The position numbers were made by a program, and so were the translations under genes. A stretch of 64,000 nucleotides of DNA. Origin: Branchiostoma floridae (lineage: Eukaryota > Chordata > Leptocardii > Amphioxiformes > Branchiostomatidae). Below the pieces are notes generated by a model that made no database searches, was not told the DNA's origin, and worked only from the letters and a program-made list of their open reading frames with translations. Positions 41,401 to 52,600 of the stretch are shown one piece after another (within the stretch, counting starts at the first letter, position 1; each line of letters begins with the position of its first letter). Where the stretch lies: positions 10,622,728 to 10,686,727 of the forward strand of contig NC_049992.1 in NCBI RefSeq assembly GCF_000003815.2, written 5' to 3'.

Positions 41401-44400
41401 ACCTCTAATCTTAACTAAACAGAAACCCTACAAGTGTCATGTGCCAGGGTCTTATATATTCAGCTGTGACACATGGACAGTTATTTACGCTCGTGTTGTT
41501 GGATCATGAGGTAAGAACAGATCTAAAGACCGTTTTTTTATCAAGTGGACAAGAAAAAAATGTATTGACTTGTGTATTCTATAATTGTCTAGATGAAGAC
41601 TTTGATTTGGTAAAATAACATTTGTTTAATACATTGCTATGGACAGTGATGTTCTGAGAAGCATTCTTTCAACTATTTTAAAGGAGGACCAGGCAATAAA
41701 GAGGGCATACCATTCAGTGATTGACCTGCTTTCTACAATCATGCATTCCTGGATAATACCCTCACTATATTGCAACTAATCACACCCACTTCCTGTCAAC
41801 ACTAACTCTGGCCACACCCATTTGTTGGTTCACCGATTTTCAAAACATTTAAACAAAATATATCATCATGAAAACTAAGCTCGAGGACCAGGTGTATGCC
41901 TTGGTGCACTCAGGTTTATGGAGCGGACATGGTCATATTATAGTTTTCCTCCCGGCAGGTTGCATTTATGACGTTTGCTAATATATTTTCACTTTTAAAA
42001 ATCTGTGAACCAACAAACTAAATTGGTGTGGCCTGAGCAGTAAACAAAGAAAGACTATATATAGAATGATATCAAATAAAATACCTTTGAATTTAAATCA
42101 GGCTGTTTCTGAGCCACCTGTGCAACATGATCCTGTCTATTCATCAGCGGCTTTTGCACAGCCTGCTGCTGTCCTACGTGCTGTTGCTGAAGGGGATGTT
42201 GCTGTCCAATCAAATGTTTCTGCCCAACGTTGAGCTGTCCTACCCCTGCCAGTTTCTGCTCCAGCTCTGCCTGTGCTGTCCGGTGTTTCTCCTTCATCTG
42301 TTTCTGTACGACAGCATGATTGTCCAGCTCAGCTTGTTGCTGTTCCAGCTCAGCCTGCTGCTGTTCCAGCTGGGACTGGGCAGCAGCCACAGCTGTCCGC
42401 TGTTCACTGATCAGCTGTAGCAGCTCCTGTTTTTCCCCCTCCAAGCGCCTCTGTCCATCCTTCATAAGACGTACATGTACAAAGTACACTCAGTCTGTTG
42501 ATATCTATGGTTCAACTTTGGGCAGCTTTTAAACCAATGTTGACTGACCCCTAACAAACTACTGTAAATGCAGAAATGTTCGCGGTGGATTAATGTTCGC
42601 GGTTTTCGCGGTGACCACTTCACCGCGAACTTAAAACCACCGCGAATATTTTTCTATTATGGTATTAGACTGCAGTCTATGGTGTTACCGCGAAATTAAA
42701 TCCACCGCGAAAAGTCCCTTTTCCTGCTACCGCGAAATTAAATTCCCGCGAACTTAAATGCATTTACAGTATGTTATAGTAATGAGGGGATAAACTAGCC
42801 TCCGTAGCAGGCTCTCTGGGGCTTTTTTTCGGCTCATAATACATTTTTGCTGGCCATTTCTTTTTGTACTGGGTTGCTGATTGCCAACCGTCGCTGATTC
42901 ATTGGCCCCTGAAGCCTGCGTGATAAAAGGGCCAATGAATCAGCGACAGCCAGTAATCGGCAACCCAGTACAGCAAGAAATGGCCAGCAAAAGTGTATTA
43001 TGAGCCAAAAAAGGGCCCCAGAGAGCCTGCTATGGAGGCTAGGATATACTGTAAATACAGAAATGTTCCTCATGCAAAATTTCCATAACCCTGCATATGC
43101 ACCCACATATTATCTTTTTTATCTTTTCTCATTTTTTATTTTGTATAGATACAGATCAAACTCACCTGAGATATTGTAATCTGTTTAACAAGTTCCTCCT
43201 GGTCTGCCTGAAGTTGTGCATTTCTTTCTTTCAAGTTCTGAATGACCTCTGCAAATGAAAAGTTATGAATACATGATGTGTATGTCCAAAGTCTGACCAA
43301 TATACCATTTATTATAGGGTTTTAGTTGAAAATTGGAAAAGCAATGGAGAAAACAGAGCTGCAAAAGGGAGGGAAGATGAATTCAAGCAATAGCAGGAGA
43401 AAGAATAGATAATATGGGGGGTGCGATGAAAACTGCAACATTACAGTGTAGTAAAATTGAATGTTTTCTCCTTTAAGCTAAAAATATTTTCAAAAGCAAA
43501 TATTAAATGATAACCAATGAAACATAACGTGCTGTCTAACTAGTGTGCGCCCACTGGACAGAGCCATATTGAAGCCTGGTGTGAAGACTAGCGGACTGCT
43601 GCCTACCTGTGTGTCAGAGAGCCAGCTGCAGTATAATCAGATCATCAAATATACAATGTGGGATACTACAGTAACTACTACTACATTGTGTACTACTACT
43701 ACCATTATGATAATGATTTGTTTACATAAAGGGTAGCAAACATTGACGAATGAATATTAAAAGGCATAGTCACCTTTGAGTCTTTGAAGATCTGTGTCCT
43801 TTTGGTCCTTTAATTTCTGGTAGTTGTCCAGATGTTGGTCCACAATTTTTTTGTGCTCGTCCCCGAGGCGGACATGCTGGTCCTGTAGTGAAGCATATTC
43901 CCGCTCCAAGTCCTCATGCTGATTCTAGGCATGGTACAAAAAAAAAAGAGAATTTCATGTGTTGGGAACTGTGGAAGCCAGCACACGGGTATACACATGC
44001 AGGGCGACCCCGACTAACCTACATAGACCAGCTTGCTCGTGATGTGGGGTTAAGGGTCGAGGACTTAGAACAGGACTTAGAACAGGACTAAGAACGTTAT
44101 GGGGGACAGAGACGTCTTGTAGGAGAGGGTGGACCTGGTCCCGGCAAGTAGCCCGCGATGATGATGATGGTGGGAACTTATTAAACTTAAGAATTAGTGA
44201 TCTGTGAACAACATCTAAGATGATATAACTGTTTCAAACGTTTCAAATCAGCATCTGTTTCATCATTATGGATTCTGAAGAAACATAATTGATTTTACAA
44301 AATAAATCAAATAAAAATACACATTAAGCAACTATGCTCAGCAATACATCCCATCATTGTGATTCACATATCTTTTCAGTCCAAGTATTTACTTACCCTT

Positions 44401-47400
44401 AGCATTTTATATTGCTGGTTCAGAGAATCATATCTGTTTTCTGCTTCTTGCTGTAAGAAATTGAATGCAAATGTCAATTAGAGAAAAAGAGACGAACATA
44501 CAGTCAAACCTGCCCCAGTCGACCACCCGGGGGACCGGAAAAAAAACGGCGATTTGAACAGGTGGTCGCTGAGAGGAGTATCGACTCAAAACATGNNNNN
44601 NNNNNNNNNNNNNNNNNNNNNNNNNNNNNNNNNNNNNNNNNNNNNNNNNNNNNNNNNNNNNNNNNNNNNNNNNNNNNNNNNNNNNNNNNNNNNNNGAACC
44701 TGTTCTGATTAATCTGCTTCTGTTCATATTCTGAAAATGAGAGAATCACAAGATTATGACAAGCTATGGCGACAGGTTTAATCTTTTATCCTTGTAAGAA
44801 ACAACCCCTTCTGCTTAACTTTAATACACTGGAATAAGTATGTGTAATCACTGACAGCTAAAAGGAAGATACTATAGTGCAGATGGAAGTATCTGCCAAA
44901 ATTGCCCAACACTATTTATTTCACACTATGAGTTGAAGACGGCACAACATCCCAGATATACACAAATCAAAATCTCTTAACATGTGTAGTTCAAATCATT
45001 TATCATCTGCAATACCCATTGCACATGCACGGCGGTCTATATGTATGTTTATGACCCAGTCAGAGAAAATCATACTAAAGTAAGTGTGAACTTGTAACCA
45101 TGTGAAACAGCATTTAGCTTTGAAATTATACCTGATCACAAGCACTTATCCTAAGTCAGCAGGGAAAAGGTTAGACTTAGAGTGATATGTGAACATGTAT
45201 GCTTTATGCCATGGCCTGCCTTCAAATCCGGGTCATGAAAGGTATACAACCAACACTGCTATTTACTCAATGCCTTTTTCTCCATAGAGACAAACGCAAT
45301 CACTAAAGGCTCAGGTGTTCTTGCATATACATGGTATTAGCTAATGCTAGTTTCACTATATACAGGAAAGCCAGTTGACAACAACCCAGTTGAAATACAA
45401 GTAATATCATATTACAGTCAACATTACACTTTTTTCAACTATATCAACAAAAGTACAAAACCAAATTTTATTTCAAGAAAAAACATTGAGATTTCAAATT
45501 TCAAATTTGTATGAAACACTGAAAGTTAAATTTTTTGGGGGGTTGAGAAATAATTCTTCTGTTATTTCTTAGCCACTTATACAAACCCTTATACAAATGT
45601 GTTATGTGTTTATGAAGAATGCATACTTGCACTTCCGTTAGACATTTCTTTCCAGATAAAATGTGAACTCTTTTGGGAATTGGCCAAAAATGAAAGCTTG
45701 GCATACTGAAGAGTAGACAGCAAGGCCCAGTGTCTGATGAGTGATCTAAGTCAGGGCTCGAAATACCACCTGCATGCATATGCAGGTTAGTGCAGGTAAA
45801 ATTGGAGCTGTGCAGGTATTTCTGGTGTCTACCTGCACCTAATATAACCTGCACTGGTCCATGCACTGGGTTTTATACATAAATGTCCTATAATGCAAGT
45901 GTATATGGAAATTGTTACTAGCTGCATTGACTTTTACCACCTATAAAGTATAAAAGAAAAAATAGCAATGATTCCTGAACAATTTTAGTATGATCTATAC
46001 TTCCTAAATTCAGAGTGGTGCAGGTAAAAGTTGTCTGGCGCAGGTAATTTTCAATGTTAGCTGTACCAGTGTAGGTATGCAGAAAAAAGGATTTCGAGCC
46101 CTGTGAGTTGTCTCTAATGTCTACGCCTAACCAGTATTACATAATGTGCTGACTGTCATGAGTGATCTGAGTTGTCTCTAATGTCTACGTCCAAACAGTA
46201 TTACATAATGTGCTGACTGTCATGAGTGATCTGAGTTGTCTCTAATGTCTACGTCCAAACAGTATTACATAATGTGCTGACTGTCATGAGTGATCTGAGT
46301 TGTCTCTAATGTCTACGTCCAAACAGTATTACATAATGTGCTGACTGTCATGAGTGATCTGAGTTGTCTCTAATGTCTACGTCCAACCAGTATTATATAA
46401 TGTGCTGACTGTCAATCATGAGTGATCTGAGTTGTCTCTAATGTCTACGTCCAACCATTACAAAATATGCTAACTGTCAGTGATTGTAAACAATGTTAAC
46501 TGATTCTTCCAGCCTCCCATGAATTGTTTACCAACCTGTTGAACCATGATACTCACTGTGAAGTACAGGAAAAATGGGAGATTAACTTGTGTTTTCTATG
46601 TGAGAAAGCAACATACAATGTTGCCTTGTGCTATATACCCCTGATGAAGTAGTATCTAGGTCCAAAATCTGACCTTCTTTTGTTTTCTTGTGCTCGTTCC
46701 TTTCCTTCTGTAGAGATTTTTCCAGTCTTGACCGATGTTCATAGACAACTGAGAAGGCAAAAGGTCAAATTATTTCATGTACAAATTACAGACAAAATAA
46801 CAACATAGAATATCATATTAGGTAAATTTCACAATGAAAATTTGAAATATCAAAAGTTGAATCTCTAACACATTTTTTCAGTTCAACTTCAAGTACATGT
46901 ACCACAAAGCAATTCTTTGGCAGAAACTGAGTCTGTGTCTGTTTAGATGCAAGTGTCACAAGTTTAAGTTACAACAGCTGTACTTCTGGTTCTGTTTATA
47001 CCTAGAACTCAACAGTGCCTAATGTTTACATAGGTCTGCTGCAGGCTATGATCATTGTTAATTGACAATTTCTACACCCGAAATACTAGGCCATTTGTGA
47101 CATAATTGAATTTTACCATCTGACGTTGTTACACACACACATATCAAGGGTTGCTGATTGAAGTGTATCAGCTTTCCAAAGAGCAGTCATGTGATACAAA
47201 ATGTGGTGGTATTATGGCACCCGGTGGAATTCTTAATTATCATTCTGAAAATGAGTAATTAATAAGACCCAAAAGTCCTGAGTACAAAAATAAGTATTCT
47301 CGTCTAATTATAATTACTTAATCTTAATTACTTAAAAATGGCTTTCAGCACATGGTATATATATATATGTTTAGCAGCTGTACAAGAATGATATGTATCA

Positions 47401-48604
47401 GGTATCTGAAGTGTTACCTCCACAAATATGATATTGTTTGGGGTATGTCTGCGTGTGTTTGTTTGTGCTTCCACATATGTCACTGTGTAGTTAGAATAGC
47501 TTAAGTAGGTTCAGATGGATTGTGATATCTAGCATGTGGGTACAAATGTAGGTCTGGGGAATAAGATCACGGTCAATTTAAATAAAGTCGGCTTTCCTTG
47601 TTTGCCATTGTAATTACAGTGTCTGCAAGTACTAGACAACATTATAAATATTTGGATTCAGATTTTGTTTAATGATAGTCTGGTATATAAACAATCATTA
47701 ACAGACAATGAATGAAAGAAGTATGATGTTTCTTAGAGTCAGGGCCTTTGGTCAGAAAATCTTTTTCTTTGTAACAATGTGAGCACTCAGCAGGACAAGG
47801 GTTTGAAATCAAACATTCTAAGTCTGGCCTGTAACATAGAAGGTAAACCAAAGACAACTCTCTGGAACATGTTTTTTTGTACATACTCAACAAATAATAC
47901 AAAAATCAATAACAGTTTATACCATTACAAACTAGCTAATGGAGTGTTTGCCTGACCCCTTCCCAAGAGGACAATACTTTTGTGTTGAATACAATGGCTA
48001 CTGAAGAGCAATTGGACTAACAAACAATATTGATTATGTGGCTTAGTAGAAAAGGTTTCGTGGTACTAAAGTAGTACTTCTAAAAGGTGATCAATTAGCA
48101 TCAATTACTGTCAATGACACTCCCCTTATTTGCATATTATTGTCTAGTGATGCATAGCATATGCCTGACTTATAAATTCTACAATCCAATAGAACAAAAT
48201 TAATATTCAGAAAGTTGAAATGAAATGTAAAGTACATACAAAATGTCGCAGTGTAGTTTGTTTACGACCACATGATCATAACCTCCTTGGTAAATGTAAA
48301 TGTCCGGCCAGCTGTGTAAATAATGTTACAGAAAAAATAGAAACATGCAAGAAGAACAGGAAATAATCTGAACTGTGTACCAACCTTGTAGCTGTGCGGA
48401 GAGTGACTCCTGTTGTGACTGGTATTTCTGGGACCTATGCTCGGCGTGTTGATGTCTGATCTGTAGCTGGTTGTACTCGTAAACACCGTACCCAAACCCG
48501 ACTAGCACCAACACGAACACCAGTGTCTGCCATTTCCCCTGGCCACGACGGGCGCAAATCATGCTGACGTCCTCTCTCATCCAAACGTCTCTGTGGTTAG
48601 GCAA
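32439..48604 (-). CDS. GOLIM4: Golgi integral membrane protein 4 (GPP130) orthologue, interrupted by assembly gap
   Basis: Type II cis-Golgi protein; in vertebrates it cycles through endosomes and binds manganese. Exons in transcript order: 48385-48604, 46674-46748, 44696-44730 (enters the N gap), 44397-44450, 43774-43924, 43166-43248, 42085-42459, 41259-41354 (tentative), 37868-38044, 37302-37383, 36771-36838, 36089-36337, 34986-35156, 34229-34321, 33489-33606, 33076-33260, 32439-32546. The first exon has a short cytosolic part and one membrane span (TLVFVLVLVGFGYGVYEY), then KYQSQQESLSAQLQ|VVYEHRSRLEKSLQKER, nearly identical to vertebrate GOLIM4. Coiled coil follows (to about exon 42085), then a Gln-, Asp- and Gly-rich lumenal tail including a run of nine Asp. 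Phase agrees at all junctions except around the gap. The start is uncertain: in-frame Met at 48604, 48580 and 48562; an upstream 5' exon is possible. Confidence 0.9.
33666..33975. mobile_element. MITE with GCTCGAAAT termini (copy C, diverged)
   Basis: AGTGCTCGAAATAC at the left and GTATTTCGAGCATT at the right bound about 310 bp. The internal iterated motif here is TGCAACC/GGTTGCA rather than the TGCACCCA or TGCAGGTA of related copies. It lies in a GOLIM4 intron. Confidence 0.65.
34506..34853. mobile_element. MITE with CAGGGCTCGAAAT termini (copy D)
   Basis: Ends CAGGGCTCGAAATA and ATTTCGAGTCCTG; GAATG on both sides suggests a 5-bp target duplication. Internal TACCTGCA/TGCAGGTA iterations. 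It is the reverse complement of copy E at 45752 over most of its length. Confidence 0.8.
35460..36100. repeat. 28-bp minisatellite, 23 copies, containing the GOLIM4 splice donor
   Basis: The plus-strand unit is CAGTACCTGATCTAGAAGTT plus eight variable bases. On the minus strand every unit carries TTCTAGATCAG|GTACTG, the exact exon end and donor of GOLIM4 exon 36089-36337. The unit nearest the exon is the donor itself. Unit spacing is 28 bp throughout. One unit (near 35722) has lost the donor GT, and one reads CTATAAG. Confidence 0.97.
36892..37079. mobile_element. MITE, CTGTAAATGC termini (copy 1)
   Basis: The ends CTGTAAATGCATTTAAG and TGCATTTATACAG are inverted. GTTCGCGGTGAAGTGG and TAGACTG are shared with copies at 38143, 42561 and 62080. 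Intronic in GOLIM4. Confidence 0.75.
37591..37793. mobile_element. MITE of the GGTAACCTATATCCG family (copy 2)
   Basis: Left GTTCACCTTTATCCGTTGGG and right CCCCGTGAATAAAGGTAAAC are inverted, and GGTAACCTATATCCG recurs inverted as GGATATAGGTTACC. Intronic in GOLIM4. Confidence 0.75.
38143..38360. mobile_element. MITE, CTGTAAATGC termini (copy 2)
   Basis: Same family as 36892-37079 in the same orientation, with the shared GTAGCGCCATAGAC and TTCGCAGTGAAGTGG segments. Intronic in GOLIM4, next to exon 37868-38044. Confidence 0.7.
40158..41054. mobile_element. About 0.9-kb element with 27-bp terminal inverted repeats
   Basis: The 27-bp left end (starting GTAACATGCATTGG) and right end (ending CCAATGGATGTTAC) are inverted with one mismatch. 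Inside is a 61-codon minus-strand open frame (40403-40588) starting MAGKWRR, next to CpG-rich sequence with a CRE-like TGACGTAA. Intronic in GOLIM4. Confidence 0.65.
42561..42770. mobile_element. MITE, CTGTAAATGC termini (copy 3, best preserved)
   Basis: ACTGTAAATGCAGAAATGTT at the left and AAATGCATTTACAGT at the right, with TA on both sides. The interior iterates ACCGCGAA/TTCGCGGT. Intronic in GOLIM4. Confidence 0.85.
42795..43042. mobile_element. 248-bp near-perfect palindrome
   Basis: Arms of about 115 bp, starting CTAGCCTCCGTAGCAGGC and ending in its near complement, share GGCTCATAATACA, TGGCCATTTCTT and CGCTGATTCATTGGCCC. The loop is about 15 bp. A fragment with TAGCCTCCATAGCAGG lies near 61670. 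Confidence 0.9.
44500..44595. mobile_element. Fragment of a CpG-rich inverted-repeat element next to the gap
   Basis: CAGTCAAACCTGCCCCAGTC at the left and GAACAGGTGGTCGCTGAGAG before the Ns contain matching GACCACC/GGTGGTC. The other end is lost in the gap, which suggests the assembly broke in a repeat. Confidence 0.45.
44596..44695. other. Assembly gap of 100 N
   Basis: Exactly 100 N, the usual placeholder for unknown length. It removes the 3' part of the third GOLIM4 exon and possibly another exon. Confidence 0.99.
45752..46103. mobile_element. MITE with CAGGGCTCGAAAT termini (copy E)
   Basis: Perfect inverted ends CAGGGCTCGAAAT / ATTTCGAGCCCTG. The interior has TGCAGGTA repeats and matches copy D in reverse complement. 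A 64-bp tandem repeat starts two bases after its right end. Confidence 0.85.
46105..46470. repeat. 64-bp tandem repeat, about six copies
   Basis: The unit begins GAGTTGTCTCTAATGTCTAC; successive starts at 46105, 46169 and 46233 are 64 bp apart. The fifth copy has a small insertion and the last is truncated. Intronic in GOLIM4. Confidence 0.95.
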
Positions 48605-49649
48605 AGGTTGACTAACTACCAGGTTTGTACAGGTAGCTGTCAGCTGATGTAGGGGGGAGGGGGGCGTTCACAGGTGCAGCCGCAAAACCTTCCTTCCGTC
48701 AAAACTCAGCGTCTGTTTACATGCCAAAATAAATATATCCAGAGCTAAAACCGGGTGGGATACTTACAATATCGCTTGCAAAGACGTATCAGATACTGAA
48801 GAAGCAATAGAGAAGTGATCGAGTCTTTGTCCAGCGCTAGTTGAGAGAATTTAAAGGGAAGTGAAAACTTCTTTCCACAAGTCTCGCTCTACCTGCATGT
48901 CAACATGGCGACGTGTCAGCGCGCTGCATGCCGGGAGCTGGGGAAGTGGGCGGGGCAATCCGAGAACTTTCACTTGTGAACTTCGGACTAGGGAAAGTTC
49001 TCCACCGGTGCAGTTGGAGATCAAACAACACTGAAAGGGGCCCAGTAGATGTCTTAAGAGTTTATAAGTTTAAGTTTATAATCAGGCATTTTTTTTTACT
49101 TCTTATAATCTTAATCAGTGAAGGAAAACAAAAACTATGTTATTTGCATGACATGAATAAGTATCTTTATTTTGGCATTCATATAACACAGATAAACTTT
49201 ACAGAAGTTGACAGATGACTAATGATCACCGTTGATTTGCAAATCAGTGTTCGCCAATATAACAGTTAATAGCAGTCTAGAATAAACGAAACCAATTATA
49301 AGGAGTTGACAGAATACAGGCGAGCGTCTCAGTATGTACACAAGATTATATACATTAACAATATGTGATCTATTTTGCCGGGTCCTGATGACTAGTAACT
49401 CTACAACATTTACATAGACAGGACGCACTAGTAGCAAATTTCAATTGTAAGTAATGAAAGTTGCAAGACGTGAAATATACTTAATTGGAAAGTGGCTTAA
49501 AACGTTATTTAAGTGGCGCAAAATCACATGCCGCCGTGCTTTGATGATTATGATGCAAAATGTACTACTTAGACAGCATTGTTTTAAACTTATAAATTAA
49601 TTAGAAATATTACACGATTATGTACATAAAGTTATAACTATTTATCACA
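48605..49649. other. Intergenic between GOLIM4 start and the Tie-like gene 3' end
   Basis: 48605-48930 is GC-richer and should contain the GOLIM4 promoter. 49172-49649 would be the 3' UTR of the Tie-like gene, with a minus-strand AATAAA at 49166-49171. The plus-strand open frame at 48913-49218 has no family resemblance. Confidence 0.55.
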
Positions 49650-52600
49650 TCACGAGTGTTGCCACCAGGCCATGGCTACAAAGTTGGCCACGACAGCGAG
49701 GCTGACCACCAGGGCAAACACCTGGAGAGGGAGAGTGGACGTGGAATCATCCGGAGGGTCATCTTCCAAACCTGGAGAACATGGTACTCGTCAGTTAAAC
49801 GGCCAGACTTTGTAGCTTGAAAAACAGCGCTAAAATTCAAGGAGACAGCAGACACACGTTGCTAGAACGTAAAAGTGTGACATTGGGACACTTTACTGAC
49901 GGTTATTCCTAGCGTAAGAAGAATTGTATCCTTTGTCTTAGACTTAGGCCTACGTCACATTTCCAAAACGAAGCCCGGCCGGTCGGGCAGCTTTCAGGAA
50001 CGGTACACAAGACGTCAAGAGAATAGTTGTAGGCATTTTTCTGTAACGTATATGTAATACTCCACCGTTGACGTTTTTGGTTGACATCGACAACTGTTCT
50101 TGGTAAAGACGCTTCGGTTTATTTGTATATATTGTTTGTTGTCCTCTGGTTGTCTTACTGAATGTAACACGTTTCGTTTTTGTTATTTATGTAGTGGGCC
50201 CCCCTTGGAAATCAACTTCAAACAAGTTGAAGGGGCTACCCACATGTTTTGAGATGAATAAATAAATAAATAAAACTGTTACATTTCAATTTTTCGTTTC
50301 CACAAACAGCCCGAACGGGTCCCGGTATGGAAATGTTGCTTTGGCATTAATCGGAATAAGCGAGTCCGGTCCATCCAAGTTGTCAGAGAAGGCACCTCTC
50401 TACATCTCTACTATCGGTCATGTACTAGTATATACATGCAACTCACAAATCAGCGAACTGTTGGGTCCCGCCTCTAACTTGAAGATGGTTCCGTTACATT
50501 CCGTCTGAAGAAGCTTCTCCCAGTCTTGAAGATAGCTGTCGTTCCAAGATGACAAGTTACCGATGATCTGCTTATAGGGATAGGTAGGGTACTCCCCAGG
50601 GGTAGATTGCGCTAAAGAATAGAAAATACAGGTCTCGTTATACATGTATAGTATTGTTTACGCAATCACAAGTCTTGATCAGTTTTTTGTACCTACCAAA
50701 GATGTATAGATACATAGTATTGGGTAGGCTTCAATAGGTCAGAAAATCGCTAAAAAAAGACATTTGATACTGGTAGTGTGATTGTATGTATGATGGATGA
50801 TTTAGAGTATAGCACAATGTCAAATCGTATGATAAATATATATCGATAAACGTAAACTTGATATCTAATTCTTGCAAAACAGCAGAAGTCCACATGTCAT
50901 AAGTATCGACTTGACGGTTTATCGACGTCATTCTTAAAGTTCGAAATCAGCTGTCATGATGTTGTAATGTAGTTTCATCCATAATTGGAATCTATTGTAT
51001 AGTGTTCTACTGATCTGGTAGTACCTGTTTGATCTGTAATATCAAACGTTGTGTTGACTCTAGACGACTCGGTACCGTTGAACATGGTGGCATCGTTGTC
51101 ACCACTAGAAGTACTGGTCCTGTTCAACGTGACGTTCTTGACCACAACATTCTGATCAGAACCAAGGACTGTGACGGCGAGAAACGTTTTGATCTCACTT
51201 CTGCTTTCCGGCTCCTTTGTTGCGGTGAGAATTGGAACGTTGTCTTCAAGGTCGATGCTTGGAACGTCAAGGTCACTGATGTTGGGTTCAGTGACCTGAC
51301 AGAGGTCACCGCCGAAGCCGTGAGGACAGAAGCAGGTGAAACTTGCCACGGCGTCACGACATGTTCCGCCGTTATGGCAGGGTTGGGACAGGCACTCATC
51401 TGTCTCTGGAAAATAGAGATTCGGTAGGTCTATATATATATGTTATCTTAAAACTGAGGGTGGGGTGGAAAATCTTAACGTTTCATTGCATATTGCAACC
51501 TTGTTTTTCTGAGGAAAATGGCACACAATGGTTGCGTGCACATGTTGGAATTGTTCCTAAAATGTTATCGTTTACAATATCCAACAACAAGTAGCTCATC
51601 TTGCCATCAGTTGAATCTACGTATACGCATACGTACCTTCCTCACACCTGTCTCCTTCGTACCCGTCTGCACAGTTACAGAAGAACTTGTTAACTCCGTC
51701 TGAACACTCGCCATTGTTTAGACATGGAGAAGATTCGCACTCATTGATGTTTTCTGTGAGTAGAAAAGAGACAAATCTAGTAGGGACGATACCAAAAATT
51801 ACCACAGATGATCACTTAGAATTTGTTTCCCGTCTACGTATGGGCACATTAAAATAAAACTATGCTTATTTTAATGTGGATATAACTGATTTGATTGATA
51901 ACAAGAGAAAAAAAAGCGGTGTACCGAGACATGTCTGCCCACTAAAACCCGGCGAACAGACACAGGTGAAATTGTCGATCCCATCCTCGCAGGTACCTCC
52001 GTTTGCGCATGCGTCCAAGTAGCAATCATCCACGTCTAAAACCACGAAAGAAAAATCATTTGTAAATTCATTCAGTTTTCTAAGTAATAAGCCCTATGTG
52101 GTACAAGCAGAAGCTTCAACAATCAATCTGTATAAATTCTTTCAGATTATAGGAAAGGTATACATTTACAGTAATCGACCGAGTGGTATATCTAATTTAT
52201 TAAATCCTCGCCAGTTTAGCTTATAGTGTTTAACTAATTGCGTAGCTATTAACTTCTGCGAAGGGCTGTAAAATTGCTTGCTCAATATTATACAGAGTAC
52301 AGCACAAATTATGATGGTGGACAATAAGTTTAACTCACTTATCTCACAGTCCGTCCCGTTGAATCCCGGCAGACACGCACAGCTGTAGGAAGCCACGCCG
52401 TCAGTACAATTTCCGTCATTCAGACATGGGTCCGAGGCACACTCGTCTACTTCTAAAGTTTGCAAGAAATTAGTTTTCAGACTGATTCACAAAATAGCTA
52501 ATTGTATATCATTAGAAAATAAAAATGAAACTAGGTTATGAATCGTTGTAAAGTTTAAAAACTTTGTTCCAACACAAAAGAAATGATGAACTCACCATAA

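Noticed and set aside
48913-49218. Plus-strand open frame starting in the GOLIM4 promoter region
   Set aside because: Only the first few dozen codons are GC-rich because of the promoter; the rest is AT-rich with no domain.
50447-51405. A SEA-type domain near the C-terminus of the Tie-like protein
   Set aside because: The region has a plausible length, but I see no clear SEA motif or cleavage site, so it is left as unknown.
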